64,000 bases of DNA from Mesotaenium endlicherianum. Its lineage: Eukaryota > Streptophyta > Zygnematophyceae > Zygnematales > Mesotaeniaceae. The notes beneath the pieces are model-generated. The model made no database searches. It was given only the letters and a program-made list of their open reading frames with translations, and was not told where the DNA came from. The stretch covers positions 384,119 through 448,118 of the forward strand of contig WELA01003891.1 of NCBI GenBank assembly GCA_009602735.1, in the 5' to 3' direction. This document shows positions 1 to 11,501 of the stretch, piece after piece (position 1 is the stretch's first letter; the number at the start of each line of letters is the position of its first letter). The translations under genes were made by a program, and so were the position numbers.

Positions 1-228
1 TTTTGGAGAGCCTTAATGGAATTGATGGGAGTCAAACAGCTACTTAGCACAGCAAACCACCCTCAGACTGATGGGCAAACTGAAAGAACTAACCGAAATC
101 TGCAGGAGGTGCTAAGAGCCTATGTTAACCAAAAATAAGATAACTGGGATGACTTGTTGCCCCAGATTCAGTGTGCTGTCAACAATGCTGTTCATGCGTC
201 GACGGGAAAGATTTTGTTTGAATTGTGA
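1..228 (+). pseudogene. Ty3/gypsy integrase fragment, B family
   Basis: Frame +1 reads the end of the integrase catalytic core, including the TDGQTER segment that carries the catalytic Glu, and closely matches the same part of element B (27497-27720). Two in-frame stops break it: TAA at 136-138, where B has CAA (Gln), and TGA at 226-228. The window starts inside the fragment, so its upstream part is unseen. It ends abruptly and meets, head to head, the truncated minus-strand ORF3 of element D. It is a remnant of a separate B-type insertion, not part of D. Confidence 0.9.
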
Positions 229-238
229 GGTGGCAGCA

Positions 239-1077
239 CTGCAAGTCTGCCAGGAGATTGTCTTCCTCAACTCTGTCATTTAGCTAGTCCCTCATTTTGA
301 TGGTCATCCAGCATCAGTCAGTGGGCTGCACAAATAAGGCAGGATCTGTACCCTTTAGAGTATACAAGGGTACCAGTGTTCCGAGAAATCCAGTTGGTTA
401 GTCTTCCTTGCCAAGAACCCTCAGCTTCTTCTCTCCACCTCATCATACATGGCCTTAAAACAATTGTAGGAGGTGGCATCCTTGAAGTTGTCTGAGTCCA
501 TAGGAATCAATCTAATGACCCTGTCTGTGCCCCAGATCCCAGATATTGGCACAGCTTCAGATTTGTTCACCTAGGCCAGTGCCTTGGTCACTCTGACCGT
601 GTATCCTACCATCCTGGCATAGTCATGGTACAGGAGGACCCCTGTGCTGACCTCTATGCACTTGTCAAAGTTTGGGGATGTCTCCCCCTCCCGCTGTAAT
701 ATGTCCTTTTGTGACTCACTTTGGCTTCTCTGGGCACACTTGAAAGCTTCCTCCAAAAGATCAAAGCCCTTGCCCATCACCGTGTCGATAGCTTTTTATT
801 CTCCTCTGTTCCTCCTCAACTTGCTGCTTCCGCCTCTCCTCAGCTTGTCATCTTCTTTGCCTTCTTGGCTTCCTCTGCAGATTTTATGTTCTGCTCTTCG
901 TGCCTGAGCCTGACTTCTTCTTCCTCCTCCTTCTTCTTCTGTGTCTCACGCTGCAATCGAATTCGCTCTAATTCCCGAGATGAGATGGAGGACGATTTGT
1001 TGTCACCGTGGAATTCCATGTACTTCGCCTGTGCCTCATCCGCTCTTCTTTTCCTCTTGAGTTCAGACTTCTAGGTC
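239..1077 (-). pseudogene. ORF3 of element D, truncated
   Basis: The minus strand matches ORF3 of element B (28705-30372) from its charged coiled-coil start to about residue 275, including the GKGFDLLEEAF and YHDYARMVGYT segments. The longest open piece is 571-780. The B start codon is not preserved (the minus strand reads GGACCTAG there). Stops interrupt it, and the C-terminal half is missing where the copy meets the integrase fragment at about 230-239. Function unknown; see the B copy. Confidence 0.8.
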
Positions 1078-1423
1078 CTGCTCAAACATAACACAAATGG
1101 AGTTAGTGAAGTCGTGATATCGTGCACAAACATTGAGTCTTTTGATGGGTAAGAGCGTAGTAGTGAGAGTTACAGGATATGCAATACCTGTTGTAAATAA
1201 GCGGAAAGTAGAGTGTGTTTGAGAGAGAAGTGAATGTGAATGTGAGCGCAGTTGACAGTGGAGAATGGATATGTAAAGGCAATTGGCTGGTTCCCAAGAT
1301 GTTATCCCACTCCCTCCAACTTAATTCTTAAGGTGGGCTGCTGTCACAATCGTCACTTTCTGTCACTAACTGTCACTTTTGGGCATATTTTCCCTCCAAC
1401 TTAATTGTAGACAGGTTCTCCTG
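1078..1423 (-). other. pol-ORF3 spacer of element D
   Basis: This non-coding spacer is the minus-strand counterpart of 28381-28704 in element B. It keeps both AAGTTGGAGGG polypurine motifs (reverse complements at about 1312-1322 and 1392-1402) and the GTGACAG repeats between them. Its preservation in two decayed copies shows that it belongs to the family. No ORF of note. Confidence 0.7.
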
Positions 1424-1747
1424 TCACCTTCCCATGTTAACTGAAATGACAGTTAAGGAGGTGCCCCAGCCTCCCGAATTAAGGTGAAAGCGTTTCAACG
1501 CCCCTTTGGCATTGGTCAAATGGTCCTTAGATTCCCAAATGTCCCCAGAGGCACCGTAACCCTTCCGTTTGACAAGATATTTCATGACATATTTAGATGA
1601 TCGACGGACGGAGGGAGCTTCTAAGATCTCATCCACCTTGTAATCCTCAGGATCACCATCACGGACAGTGGGCGCGGTCCCGGTTGGACAGGTAACCGAC
1701 CTGTGAACAGTGTGTCACCTTTGATGTATGGTTCTAGGAAAGAGACA
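1424..1747 (-). pseudogene. Chromodomain end of D pol
   Basis: Minus-strand codons match the C-terminus of B pol: the LEPYIKGDTLFTGRLP linker segment followed by a chromodomain (VDEILD.RSVR.S.KYVMKYL..KGY...GD.WE). In B the corresponding part is 28085-28380. One frame change separates linker and chromodomain. Chromodomains of this type are known to direct chromovirus integration to modified chromatin. The piece ends exactly at the left end of the first piggyBac-like element. Confidence 0.85.
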
Positions 1748-1763
1748 ATAACACTAGCTTTAC

Positions 1764-3195
1764 GGTGGGTCCTTTTTTGGTTCTGGAACCAAAATTTGTC
1801 CCATAACTAGGTCATTTTCTACAGGCCCTAAGCTTACTTTTTTTTAAATTCAAATTGCCTAAAAATAGGCACCCTAGAAGCACTAACACGTGAACTCTAC
1901 TGGCAAATTAGAGATAGAGCAAACGGACAAGTATCAACGAAGATACTTCAAATTGCCGGCCAAGAACAATGTCATGATTTATTGAGTTGAGGTTGACGTA
2001 CAAAATCGAGCTCCACATGTGTGAACCATCAACCTAGGAAGACCGACTCTGCATCGACCTTACGCATCCATGTCTTGACCTTTTCTGAATTTACAAGTCA
2101 CCAAAGTGTAGCGCGTCAAAGCATCTTCCGAATGGCCTCGGTTTCACGTCATTTGGTTAAGTATTGAGCGAGATAGGCGCTAGTCCGCACCCCTTTTGGC
2201 CCCTAGCGGAATCACACCCAACGGCCAACTTGTGACTCAATGTGCCCAAAGGTGACATTGTTGGCTATTCGTGACCCCAAGGACCTCTAGCTTTGTACGC
2301 ACAAATCCGCGAGCCCCTTAGACTACATAAGTCCTGCATTTCTATAGTATAAGTGCATCATTGAGGCTATAACTTGGTGACTGCATCACCTACTCCTAGA
2401 GGAAGCTTCCTCAAGTTCCAGATTCACTTTTGAGGCGTTATCTAGGTAGAATTATCCAAGGTAAGCTCCACCAATGAGAGACACATAGCATATTCTACGT
2501 GCTTTGCTTTGCTTTGAGTTATGCTTAGCCTATAGGAGTGCTAGTGCATGCCTTGTACACATTAGTGGACATAGAATAGCCTCCTAGAGTGACTACATGC
2601 ATTGGATCCGCCGCATACGACGCCAGGTTTCCAGGAGTATAAGTATTAGAGATGTCCTTAGAGGAACATTTTTTTAGAAGTCCCATTATGCCAGTTGTAA
2701 GTAACAGAGATTATCGGTAAAGCTTACACTTTTATCTCTTGCATTTTCAGGACCACTTAGCCTCTCTCTCTTGTGAAGAGCAAGCTTTGCTGGCTTCCAG
2801 TCACTTGAAGAACTTCACAAGTGGTGAGCAAAGTCACAGCTTAAACCCTGCCATAGGATTTCTCTTGAAGATCATGATGTGCTTCCAGTGATCTTTTGGG
2901 CCAGACTTCAATAGTTGTTTTCCTATCAGATTACAATCTTGAGGTGCTTACTCTGGAGAGTACACACTCCTTGATTTAAAAGATTTGATGCTTGACTACC
3001 TTTTTGGCTATAAAGCCACATGTACTATAGACTTCATTGCAGCAAAGCCTGCTCGCTTATTATGCATTGCTTGTGTCGATGATACGCACTCGATCTCCTA
3101 CCGCACGACAGCAGTGCTAAGTTTGCTTCGATATTCATCTTCATTTTTGTTCCTTTTCACTCTTTGTTGATTGTTGATTGCAGACTCAAACAGCC
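1764..3195 (+). other. Non-coding leader of PB1
   Basis: About 1.4 kb precedes the transposase start and has no significant ORF. From about 2070 to 3060 it is clearly related to 42010-43010 (fragment PB4), so it is a conserved element part rather than random flank. Possible splice-like signals are visible (AGGTAAGCTCC near 2458, a pyrimidine-rich TTTTCAG near 2750), which would allow a 5' intron, but nothing in the sequence proves splicing. Confidence 0.6.
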
Positions 3196-4819
3196 ATGGC
3201 TGCCATGGCTTCTTCTTCTACAGGCTTTGTAGTAGGGGTAGGCACTAAGATACTCACTCCTACCAAGATTTGGGGTGAGAGTTGGGCTGCGGAAGAGTTC
3301 AGAGAGCACTATAAAGAGTTTTTTGTGGTAGGAATTCTTTAAGAAGAGGTGCATAAAATAAAGAAAACCAAGTACAAAATCTACTTTGGATATGATGGGG
3401 AGTATAAAACATAGAGTCGCAAGCAGATACTGCAGTATGTGCCCACTGTACCCAAGTTTAGGTGGTTTTGTCCTTATGAGGGAGTACTGAGGGTCAAGAC
3501 TTCTTCTAACCCAATTTCGCAAGAAACTAGCAGTAGAGCGATTCAAGTGGCACCTGTCACTCCTGTCACACAAAGCACCCCTGAAGTCACTGATACACCA
3601 CAAGCAGATGCATCTGAGTCTAAGACAGAATCAAACTCAATCTTAGATCTTGCAGATTCAAGGCGGAAGAGAGGTAGACCTGCAAAACAGATTGGACCAA
3701 ACATGAGTGTGCCCTGCAATAGAGAGGAGAGGAGAAACATGGTGGTAGTAGCAAGAGAGGGTGCAAAGAAGAGAGCACACAAAGGCTACAGGAAGAAGAA
3801 AAATAGGGTCTCATGTGAAGAAGAATTTAGCAGTGACAGGAAGCTGGAGTCTGAAGGTGAGTCCCTGGTGGCAACTCAAAATGAAGAATAAGTGCTGGAG
3901 CCTGTGACGCCTGTGGAGCCTGCAAACAGAGGAGAAAAAGAGTACAGCTGGAGATCTGCAGAGGAAGGTGAAGTGCCCCCATGGCTGGTCAAGCCTGTCA
4001 GCACTGTGGGCACAGGCCTAGCCAGAGCTAGTACCAGGCTGTTTAATACATTCGGCCCATTTGCCGAGCTTTGTCTCTTGCTTGGCATAGAGTGGTATGA
4101 CCAGATGGCTGCTGCAACAAATGAGTATGCTCAGAATGAAGGTGCTAAGAAATGGGTCATTCTTACCACCGGTGAGCTCATTTTGTGGCATGGGTTATGC
4201 ATTGCTATGGCACTCAACCCTTTGCCTAGATATGCAATGTGTTGGAGAAGTGACAGTTTTGGTCCTGTACAATTTCCAACTTTTGGAAAGTACATGTCCA
4301 GAGATAGGTGGATCCAGATAAAGTCCTACTTGCACATCATTTCAAATGCTGGTAGAAATGTGTTTCCTACAGCTTCTGGAGAGTATAGGTTATCGCAGTG
4401 TCAGCCATTCATAGACTTGCTCAAGAGCACATTCAAACAATACTATAATCCAAGCGAGCACTTGACTGTAGATGAGCGGCTTATCCTGACTAGAAACAGA
4501 CAATGTCCAATCCGGGTGTATTGCCTTAAAAAGCCTTATAAGTTTGGTATTAAGTTGTTTACTTTGGTTGACAGTAAAACATATTATTGCTGAGATTTTG
4601 TAGTACTTGACAAGGTCAAGAGACCAGGCAGGAATACTACAATTGTGTTGGAGATGGTGAGCACTTTGCCCCAGGAGCAGACCTACAGCTTTGCCTTAGA
4701 CAGAGGCCTTACTAGTCTTGCATCCTAGTTCCTGCTTTGAGATCTTCCACACTACTAAATATATTGACCACTTGGATGTAGGCAAGAAGAAATTGCCTAG
4801 TAGTTGCCCTAAGAAGTAG
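3196..4819 (+). pseudogene. piggyBac-like transposase, PB1, broken
   Basis: The likely start is ATG 3196. One frame runs through with stops at 3340 (TAA), 3412 (TAG), 3889 (TAA) and 4591 (TGA). The order is: an N-terminal domain shared with PB2 and PB3 (W..E.F...Y.EFF, then YKIYFGYDGEYK), an AT-hook-like RKRGRP near 3667, an acidic stretch, then the DDE_Tnp_1_7 core with LTVDERLIL (first catalytic Asp) and SFALDRGLTS (second Asp retained). The core then jumps near 4735 to the last residues before the end (IDHLDVGKK). About 250 residues, with the third catalytic Asp and most of the C-terminal Cys-rich domain, are deleted. It cannot be active. Confidence 0.9.
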
Positions 4820-5478
4820 TATTATTGGTAGCAATAAGGACTCAAGATAATTTTTTTTTGCACACACAATATGCTCCAAACTTCAGTTTTGATGACTCGC
4901 CCATGAGGCCACATCTGGTAAAAGTCATGATTTTTGCTTTACATGATTTTATTGCTCTTGTGTAATAGGATGATAGAGTACCTTGTTATGAATGCACTAA
5001 AACTTATATGAATGCAATCCATCAAGTTTTGGAAATCATATGACCCATTTAGTGAAGCTGCATGATGCATCTCTCAGTGAAATTATGGGACCAGGTCAAA
5101 AAAGCCGGTGCCAGTTTTGAGCCTAAACTTTAGCATGTCAGTGTATACAAAATACCAAATAAAATGCAAATTTGTCAAGTGCAGTGTGATCACTACATGA
5201 GGATGTATGCTGGAAAATCAAGACCTTCAAATATGTTGTACTTCTCCGGGTATTGCGCCTAGAACAAATGTACTTTTTGCGGGTCACACGTGTGTTTCCA
5301 TTCAAGTACAAAAAAAAACAATGAAAAGTGCCGCAAAAATCGAAAACAGTACATTGCCAGAATCCTTGTTCAAAGGACATTCCAAATATATATCACTCTC
5401 ACATACCACATAAGTACTCTATTTATCATGAGCATTCAAAGAAGAATTGTTATGAGGTTGGTTTTGGTCCCAATGGCA
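4820..5478 (+). other. 3' tail of PB1
   Basis: AT-rich non-coding sequence lies between the transposase remnant and the right terminal repeat. Short ORFs of 60-80 codons occur on both strands but show no family resemblance, and I regard them as chance. Confidence 0.6.
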
Positions 5479-5494
5479 GTAAAACTAGTGTTAA

Positions 5495-5779
5495 AGACTG
5501 GGTGACCCTTGTATTCCGCTGACATGTTCAATTTGTAAGCATTATGACCGACACGGCGCACCACCAAATATGGACCGACCCAAACTACACCAAGATTTTT
5601 CTTGATCACACTAGGCAAGTACAGGTTTTGAGAATGCAGTTTGACCGAATCACCCTTAAAAAATGTCAACTCTCGACGGTGTGATTAGCATATTCTTGTT
5701 GATTTTCTTTGGCTTTGTGCAGATTCTGTTGGACTTCTAACAGGGTGTCAGCAAAGTCCTGGGTGAACTGGAGACACAC
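5495..5779 (-). pseudogene. Integrase C-terminal part of D pol
   Basis: The minus strand matches B pol 27800-28084, including KGD.VKLHSQ.LYLP.V and VWVGPY.VVRRV, the SH3-like C-terminal segment of gypsy integrases. It contains stops. It continues collinearly into the solo LTR at one end and into PB1 at the other. The last five bases (CACAC, 5775-5779) are one target copy of the solo LTR. Confidence 0.85.
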
Positions 5780-6511
5780 TGTAATGAATCAGGATATTGG
5801 ACAGATTTAATATTCATTTAGATATAATAGTCAAATAAGTTCAGCCTGCTGAACTTAAGTTAATATTAAGTCTGCTGGATATTTGATACTGTTAAATGAC
5901 TCAGCCGAGAGCAGCAGGCTGAAATCCATTAGGTCAGCCTGTTGATTTGTGTCAGCTTGCAGACACATTCTTTGACAATCAGCTGGCTATCGTACTCGGC
6001 AGCAGCGAACTGCCTAGCTATGCATCTAAGTGTGGTGTGCTAGATGAGTGGCCAAATGACACCCTTAAGGTGGATGGCGATTCGGGATGATGGAAAATGG
6101 CTATGGATTTGGTTAGCCGAGGTCCTACCAACGTGGTTAACTCTCAAGTAGGCGGTGCCATTGCACTTGCAATTGAATAGTAAAGTCATTCCATGTACAT
6201 ATGCTAGATATTGCTCTCGAGTTTGGCATTCGAAAACGAGGCCAACTCTCTTGTACTGCTTACTGAGAGATATTTGGATCCAAGGCGAGAAGCCACTAAT
6301 ATGCACTGTCTTCTAGCCTTGCTTATATATGAAATTACCGATTGCATTATTGGTGCTAGTTTACTTGCATTTGACTTGCGAGTATTGTTCACAGCTAGCG
6401 TGTTTGTCTTTCGCTGTATAATCCATTAACAGAAAATACCATAAAGATTACTCGCTGATATAAAGATCTTTATTGATTGTTAATCGCCTGTTGGTAAGTC
6501 AATACATTTCA
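5780..6511 (+). mobile_element. Solo LTR of the B family
   Basis: A 732 bp LTR runs from TGTAATGAATCAG to GTCAATACATTTCA and aligns along its length with the LTRs at 30458-31177, 32753-33451 and 40771-41491. The flanking five bases are CACAC (5775-5779) and GACAC (6512-6516), a target duplication with one change. No internal element sequence is attached, so it is a solo LTR left by LTR-LTR recombination. Removing it with one duplicate restores the length of the D pol alignment to B pol. Confidence 0.9.
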
Positions 6512-6546
6512 GACACTGGGTCGTCAATCCCCTCAGGGTGAGTTAA

Positions 6547-9500
6547 CACTAGATGGCCCGAAGCATCAAATATGATGCAACGCACAGATTTTGATGCATC
6601 TACTTGCTCCCCTTGCGAACTCTGTATTTTTCTTAATACTTATTTGTTTTTATCAAAATTAGTCTTAGACGATGGGCTATATTGCCAAGTGTTCACAATT
6701 GAATCCACAGGTGAAAGCGACAATACGCGTACAAGTTGTTCACATTACCGTACGGTGCTAATGTTGTTGTCGATGAAGAAAACGAACCGAAAAGAAGGCT
6801 AACAGCCTTCTTCTTCGCGAGCTTCGTCCGCCATGGATGCCTCTGAATGTTCGTTAGACGCACTTTTAGACGCTAAAATTTTGGTTCCCGCTGCTCACTT
6901 CGGTCCTGCATGGGCGAAAGAGAAGTTCGATGCTTATTGGGATGAGTTGATGAAAGAGGGAGTGGTGAAGAAGCGGGTGGTGGGGAAAAGAAGAGAGGGT
7001 TGTGTGTACGAGGTGTACTTCGTCTATGACAAGAGTAAGCAGAGATTTTTAGAGTCTTTCGTGGAAGAACACCTTCGCAAAGAGTCTAAGACACTCCATG
7101 AATTTTGTGAGGGTGTGTACTGGCGGAAAGATGAGGAGGAAGAATCGGAAAAAGAAGTTGTGCAGGAAGATGACCATAGGTCATCTTTCCAAGTGTCTTA
7201 GACCCCTTTGGTGCCTCAAGTACTAGATATAGGATAACAAGGTTCTCAACCTAGCAGAGATGATAGCCAGCCCTCATTTGAGAGAAGGAAGAGGGGTCGG
7301 CCTGTGGGGTCAAACAAGATAGCAGCTCCTTCCGTTAGGAGTAAGTTCATGTTTCAAGGGCCCACTCTCACAACAAAAAAAGAAGAAGAGCCCATGATGG
7401 ACTTTGATTCCGACCCTGAAAGCAGCAACAGCAGTTATAGGGAAGACAGGTTGTCTTCCGAGGAGAAAGAGGACGTGCCTCTTGCTCCCACCATGCTGGA
7501 GGAGGAGGAGGAGGAAGAGGAGGAGTATATAGAAATTTGGGATTGGAAGGAGCCTGCCCGCGGAGATTCCTGCTAGTTGGACTTGCTGCAGCCTAGCACT
7601 ACACATCACCATGGCTTGCAGGGCATTCCAGATAGGAGGTTCAGAGGCTTAAGCCCCTTTGGGATCTTTTGTTTGTTCATGCCTATTGTATTCTTTCAGC
7701 AGTTGATATTGGAGACAAACAATTATGCATCACTGCATCCTGTCAGAGGCTGTCACATGCATGGAGATGGTTGTTTTCCATGGGCTATGCATGGCTATGG
7801 GCTTGCATGGACTACCGAGACTGAGAAGTTTCTGGCAGAAGACTGTGAAAGGGCCTATTACACTTCCTAGCTTTGGCAGAATCATGAGTAGGAATAGGTT
7901 CAAAGAGATTAGAAGATTCTTTCATCTCAAAGATAATAGACAAAGAACATGCTTTCCTCCAAATATTAGAGAATACAAGATATGGCAGCTCCAACCCTTC
8001 ACAAACTTGTGCATGGAAACCTTCAGCAAGTACTACAGCCTTAGTGCAACCCTCACAATAGATGAATAAACCATTCCTATCCGCAACAGACAGTGTCCCA
8101 TTAGAGTGTACAACTCCTCCAAACCATACAAGGATGGCATAGAAGTATTTACTATTTGTAATGCAATTACTTACTTCTGCTTTGCCTTCATCATCTATGA
8201 TAGGGTGAAGAAAACTTGGAGCTAAAATTGATATTGTGTTAGACCTTGTAGCTATGATCCCTGTTGGTAGGTTGTTTACGCTCATCCTTTATAGAGGTTT
8301 CAGCTCCCCTCACCTCTTCTCAAAGCTAGCACAACTAGGACATGGAGCCACTGGCACAATCGTGTCCACGAGGAAAAATTATCCTAAGGCTATGTTGTAT
8401 ATGCAGCCTGATAGCCAACCTAAAGGTGCTTGTCTGGCAGCTTACAATGAACACCCCCCTATGGTAGCAGCTGTTTGGAATGCCCAAAGTTCCTTGTGCA
8501 TTTTCATCTACAGCCAAGGGCTAGCTCCCAAACTACAAACTAGGCGTAACGGAAAACAGAAACTTGTCCTTCCAGCACTTGAGTTAGTTGAGCACTACAA
8601 CTTGTATAAAGATGCTGTAGATCAATATGATGCATACTGTTTGAGGAGGGGCTACAGTGCTCAGAGAGTTCTAGTCAACAGGAAGTGGTGGCACAGAGCC
8701 TATTGAGGTCTCTTTGATGGCCTTCTAGTTAATGTGTTTATTATGCACAAGATGGTGAATCCTACCGCGGACAAGTGGGACACTTACTTGGACATCATGG
8801 ATGAGATGTGTTCTTTCCAGCACCCTAATGAAGCAGATTCTAGTGGAGTGTCAACAAGGGTTGTGGCAACTCAGCCTACAGGAGAAGGAAGGTTCAGTGA
8901 CAGGCACTTTCCAACGGAGGTAGAGAAGAGATACTATTGCGTCGTGTGCGTTGCCGGTACTTTTGAACATCGTGCTCATAGGAAGAGAGCTAAGTATAGT
9001 GACTACAAGTGCTTGCAGTGTAATGTCTATTTGTGTGCTGCCCCTTGCTTTTAGATCTACCATACAACCAGAGAGATTCCCCATCTTGATGTTGGACCAA
9101 AGAGAGAGAAGAGGAAATAGAGACATTTAGGCGTAATATCGACGAAAATTGTACATTTTGTTATAAGATAGAATAAAATGTATGTTACTGTTATAAAACT
9201 TTTGAGGACATGAGACTCATGTGCTGATGTGACTGTGTTTGATTATATTTTTTATTTTTTTGATAATGAAAGTTTTGCAGATTTTGCCCTTGAAGAGTGA
9301 ATATTTGACTTATTTAATTCATTTTTTATATCCTGAAAAATTATAAATTTCAAAAAGTTGTCAAAGCACTTATGTGGTGTGCATAGTTTGAAGCTAGCAT
9401 GACCTCTGTGCACTTCAGAAAGTGCTGCTAGGTTGAGGCAGGTACCAAAATGCTTGTTGCATCAATGTTTTTTTGCGCACCAAATGTGATACTATTTTTC

Positions 9501-9850
9501 TTTGGGACCTCTTGTGCACCATACTTAACCTATGACTTTGTGCACACCCACTTATGACTCTTATGCACACTAATGGCAAAATCACAGTCTCTGGATCACT
9601 TTGTGGTAAGAGTTATGATGCACCAAATACTGTATTTTTTTCAAGATTTTTTTGGATTGCATTCTTTTCGATTTTTTTCCCCCAAAACAAATTAAGTTAC
9701 AAAACAGAACAGGGATATTCAAGATTGTGATATAAGACTTTCAAATATATGCATCACTTACAATTTGGATTGGTATTGTGGTGGGGGAGAAATCAAGAGT
9801 TAAGGTAGTAGATGCATCAAAAAGTGTGTATTCTGGTGGGCCATCTAGTG
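6547..9850 (+). mobile_element. piggyBac-like element PB2
   Basis: Perfect 13 bp inverted ends, CACTAGATGGCCC (6547-6559) and GGGCCATCTAGTG (9838-9850), are flanked by TTAA (6543-6546) and TTGA (9851-9854, one base changed). The flanks join at the position of an intact TTAA in element B (27769-27772). Length 3304 bp. The ends differ by one base from those of PB3, so the two are one subfamily. Leader 6560-6832 and tail 9121-9837 are AT-rich and hold no supported gene. Confidence 0.93.
6833..9120 (+). pseudogene. piggyBac-like transposase, PB2, broken
   Basis: ATG 6833 opens an N-terminal domain of about 100 residues (KILVP, then GVVKKR, then YEVYFVYDKSKQRF, GVYWRK). After a stop at 7199 come an AT-hook-like KRGRP, a long Glu run (about 7498-7530) and WDWKE. 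Then follows the DDE_Tnp_1_7 core in several frames: LTIDE (first Asp), LDLVAMIPVGR, and YKDAVDQYDAYC (third Asp). The core ends in NRKWWHRAY, then a C-terminal Cys-rich domain (CVVCVAGTF...CLQCNVYLC). The second catalytic Asp position reads LYRGFSS, that is Tyr. Stops occur at 7199, 7574, 8067, 8704 and 9052, with frameshifts near 7750 and 8220. Inactive. Confidence 0.92.
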
Positions 9851-9854
9851 TTGA

Positions 9855-11497
9855 AGACTCTCCCAGTGTATCTAAAGGAAATTTGGGGACTCTACCCAGA
9901 CTGAGTTCAAAAGAAGTCTTTCCCGTTGACGCATGCACCGCACTGTTGTTCGCAAATAGAATTTGAGGCAACAGGTCATCCCAATTATCTTGTTTTTGGT
10001 TATCATATGCTCTGAGCACCTCTTGCAAAACTCGATTAGTTCTCTCAGTTTGCTCATCAGTCTGAGGGTGGTTTGCTGTGCTGAGCAACTATTTGACTCC
10101 CATTAGAGCTCTCAAGAACTTCGAGGTGAATTTTGAGTCTCTGTCTGAGATAATTTTAAAGAGTAGCTCATGTTGGCCTACTACATGGTTGTAGAACTAT
10201 CGCGCAGTTTCGAGTGCAGTTACCTTGACTGTGGTGGGGATGAAAATGACCAATTTTGACAATTTATCCACTACTACCAGGATAGAATCATGCCCATTGG
10301 CAATTCTTGGTAGTGTCACCACCCAGTCCATGGATATTGTTTCCCATCATCCAGCTGGGATGGGTAGTGGTTGTAATAGCCCTTGCGATGGTGGGTGTCT
10401 AGACTTATTTTTCTGACACTGATCACGGGACTTAACATATTTCAAGACCTCCCGAGGTAACTCTTCCCAGTGATAATGTTTTGCCAGTTTACCAACAGTT
10501 TTGGCTTGTCCCAAATGTCCACCCAGTAAACTGTCTTGAGTCTGACTCAGTATTAAAGACCTCAATTCCAAGTTATTAAGAATCACCAATTTCAGCCTGC
10601 CTGAAGTGGTTTTACTTACCCAGACCCCTCCCTTCAACCTTTAATCGAGTGCAGTAGCGGGACATACACCATCAGTGGGGCTGGGCTCAAACATTGGGTC
10701 AGATAGGTACGCTTTCGTAAGGTGTTCAAGGAAGGAATTTCTCACTTTTAATGAAGGACTTTATCTACAGCATGCTGACTAGTGTTCCTTTCTTGCAAGT
10801 CAGGTCATCAAAGAGTGCATCAGCAGGATTCAACTTCCCTGGTTTGTAGTCAAACTGGACTTGAAACTGCTCCAGCATCTGGCTCCAGCGGTTCTCCCTC
10901 CTCGACAACTTAGACTTCTTCTAAAGTGAGTCAGAGCTAGATAATCTGTAATCACTTGAAAAACTTTACTATGTAAATATGGTCTCCACTGTTTGAGAAA
11001 ATATATGATAGGTAATAGCTCTTTATCAGGAACAAAATAATTAATCTCAGTTGGATTGAATTTCATAGACTCATACAGCACACGATGCCACTCTTGCTTT
11101 ACCTTACCATCCTTCGTGGTTTTGTCAGCAGGCTGCAACAAAATAGCATCCATGAGAAAGTCAGAAGCATCAGTACCCACCTGCACAGGTTTGCTGGGGT
11201 CATACACAGCTAATTAAGACTGGGGCAGAACAGAGACCATCTTCAAGGATTTGGAAGGCAGCTTGCTGCTCTTCCCCCCACACATACCCTATGTCCTTCT
11301 TAGTAAGGTTAGTCAGTTTACTGGCCTTTGTGGAATAATTCTCAATAAACCTCCTGTAGTAGTTAGCCAGCACAAGAAAGGATCTAACTTCCGAGACAAG
11401 CTGTGGTACTAGCCAGTCGCTTATGGTCTGGACTTTCTTAGGATTCACATTGATGTCTTCCTTACCGACCCCGTGTCCTAAGAATTCAATACTCTCA
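9855..11497 (-). pseudogene. RNase H and integrase part of D pol
   Basis: Read on the minus strand from 11497: end of RT ([24 protein letters not shown]), RNase H (QVGTDASDF), the H2C2 integrase zinc finger ([19 protein letters not shown], with the first Cys of CDQC replaced: SRDQC), then integrase core pieces to TDEQTERTNRVLQE and GKTSFELSLGRVP. The order and spacing match B pol 26100-27770. Several stops and frameshifts are present, for example within RNase H near 10915. It is bounded by PB3 above and PB2 below. Confidence 0.88.
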
Positions 11498-11501
11498 TTA
11501 A

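Larger units (their letters stand above)
1752..5490 (+). mobile_element. piggyBac-like element PB1
   Basis: The left end CACTAGCTTTAC (1752-1763) is an inverted match, 11 of 12, to GTAAAACTAGTG (5479-5490). The right flank is TTAA (5491-5494). The left flank is ATAA (1748-1751), a one-base change from TTAA. The flanks join at the position of an intact TTAA in element B (28085-28088). TTAA target choice is the hallmark of the piggyBac superfamily. The element is 3739 bp, with a leader of about 1.4 kb, a broken transposase gene and a 3' tail of about 0.66 kb. The ends share only CACTAG with the other two elements, so it is a separate subfamily. Confidence 0.88.
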
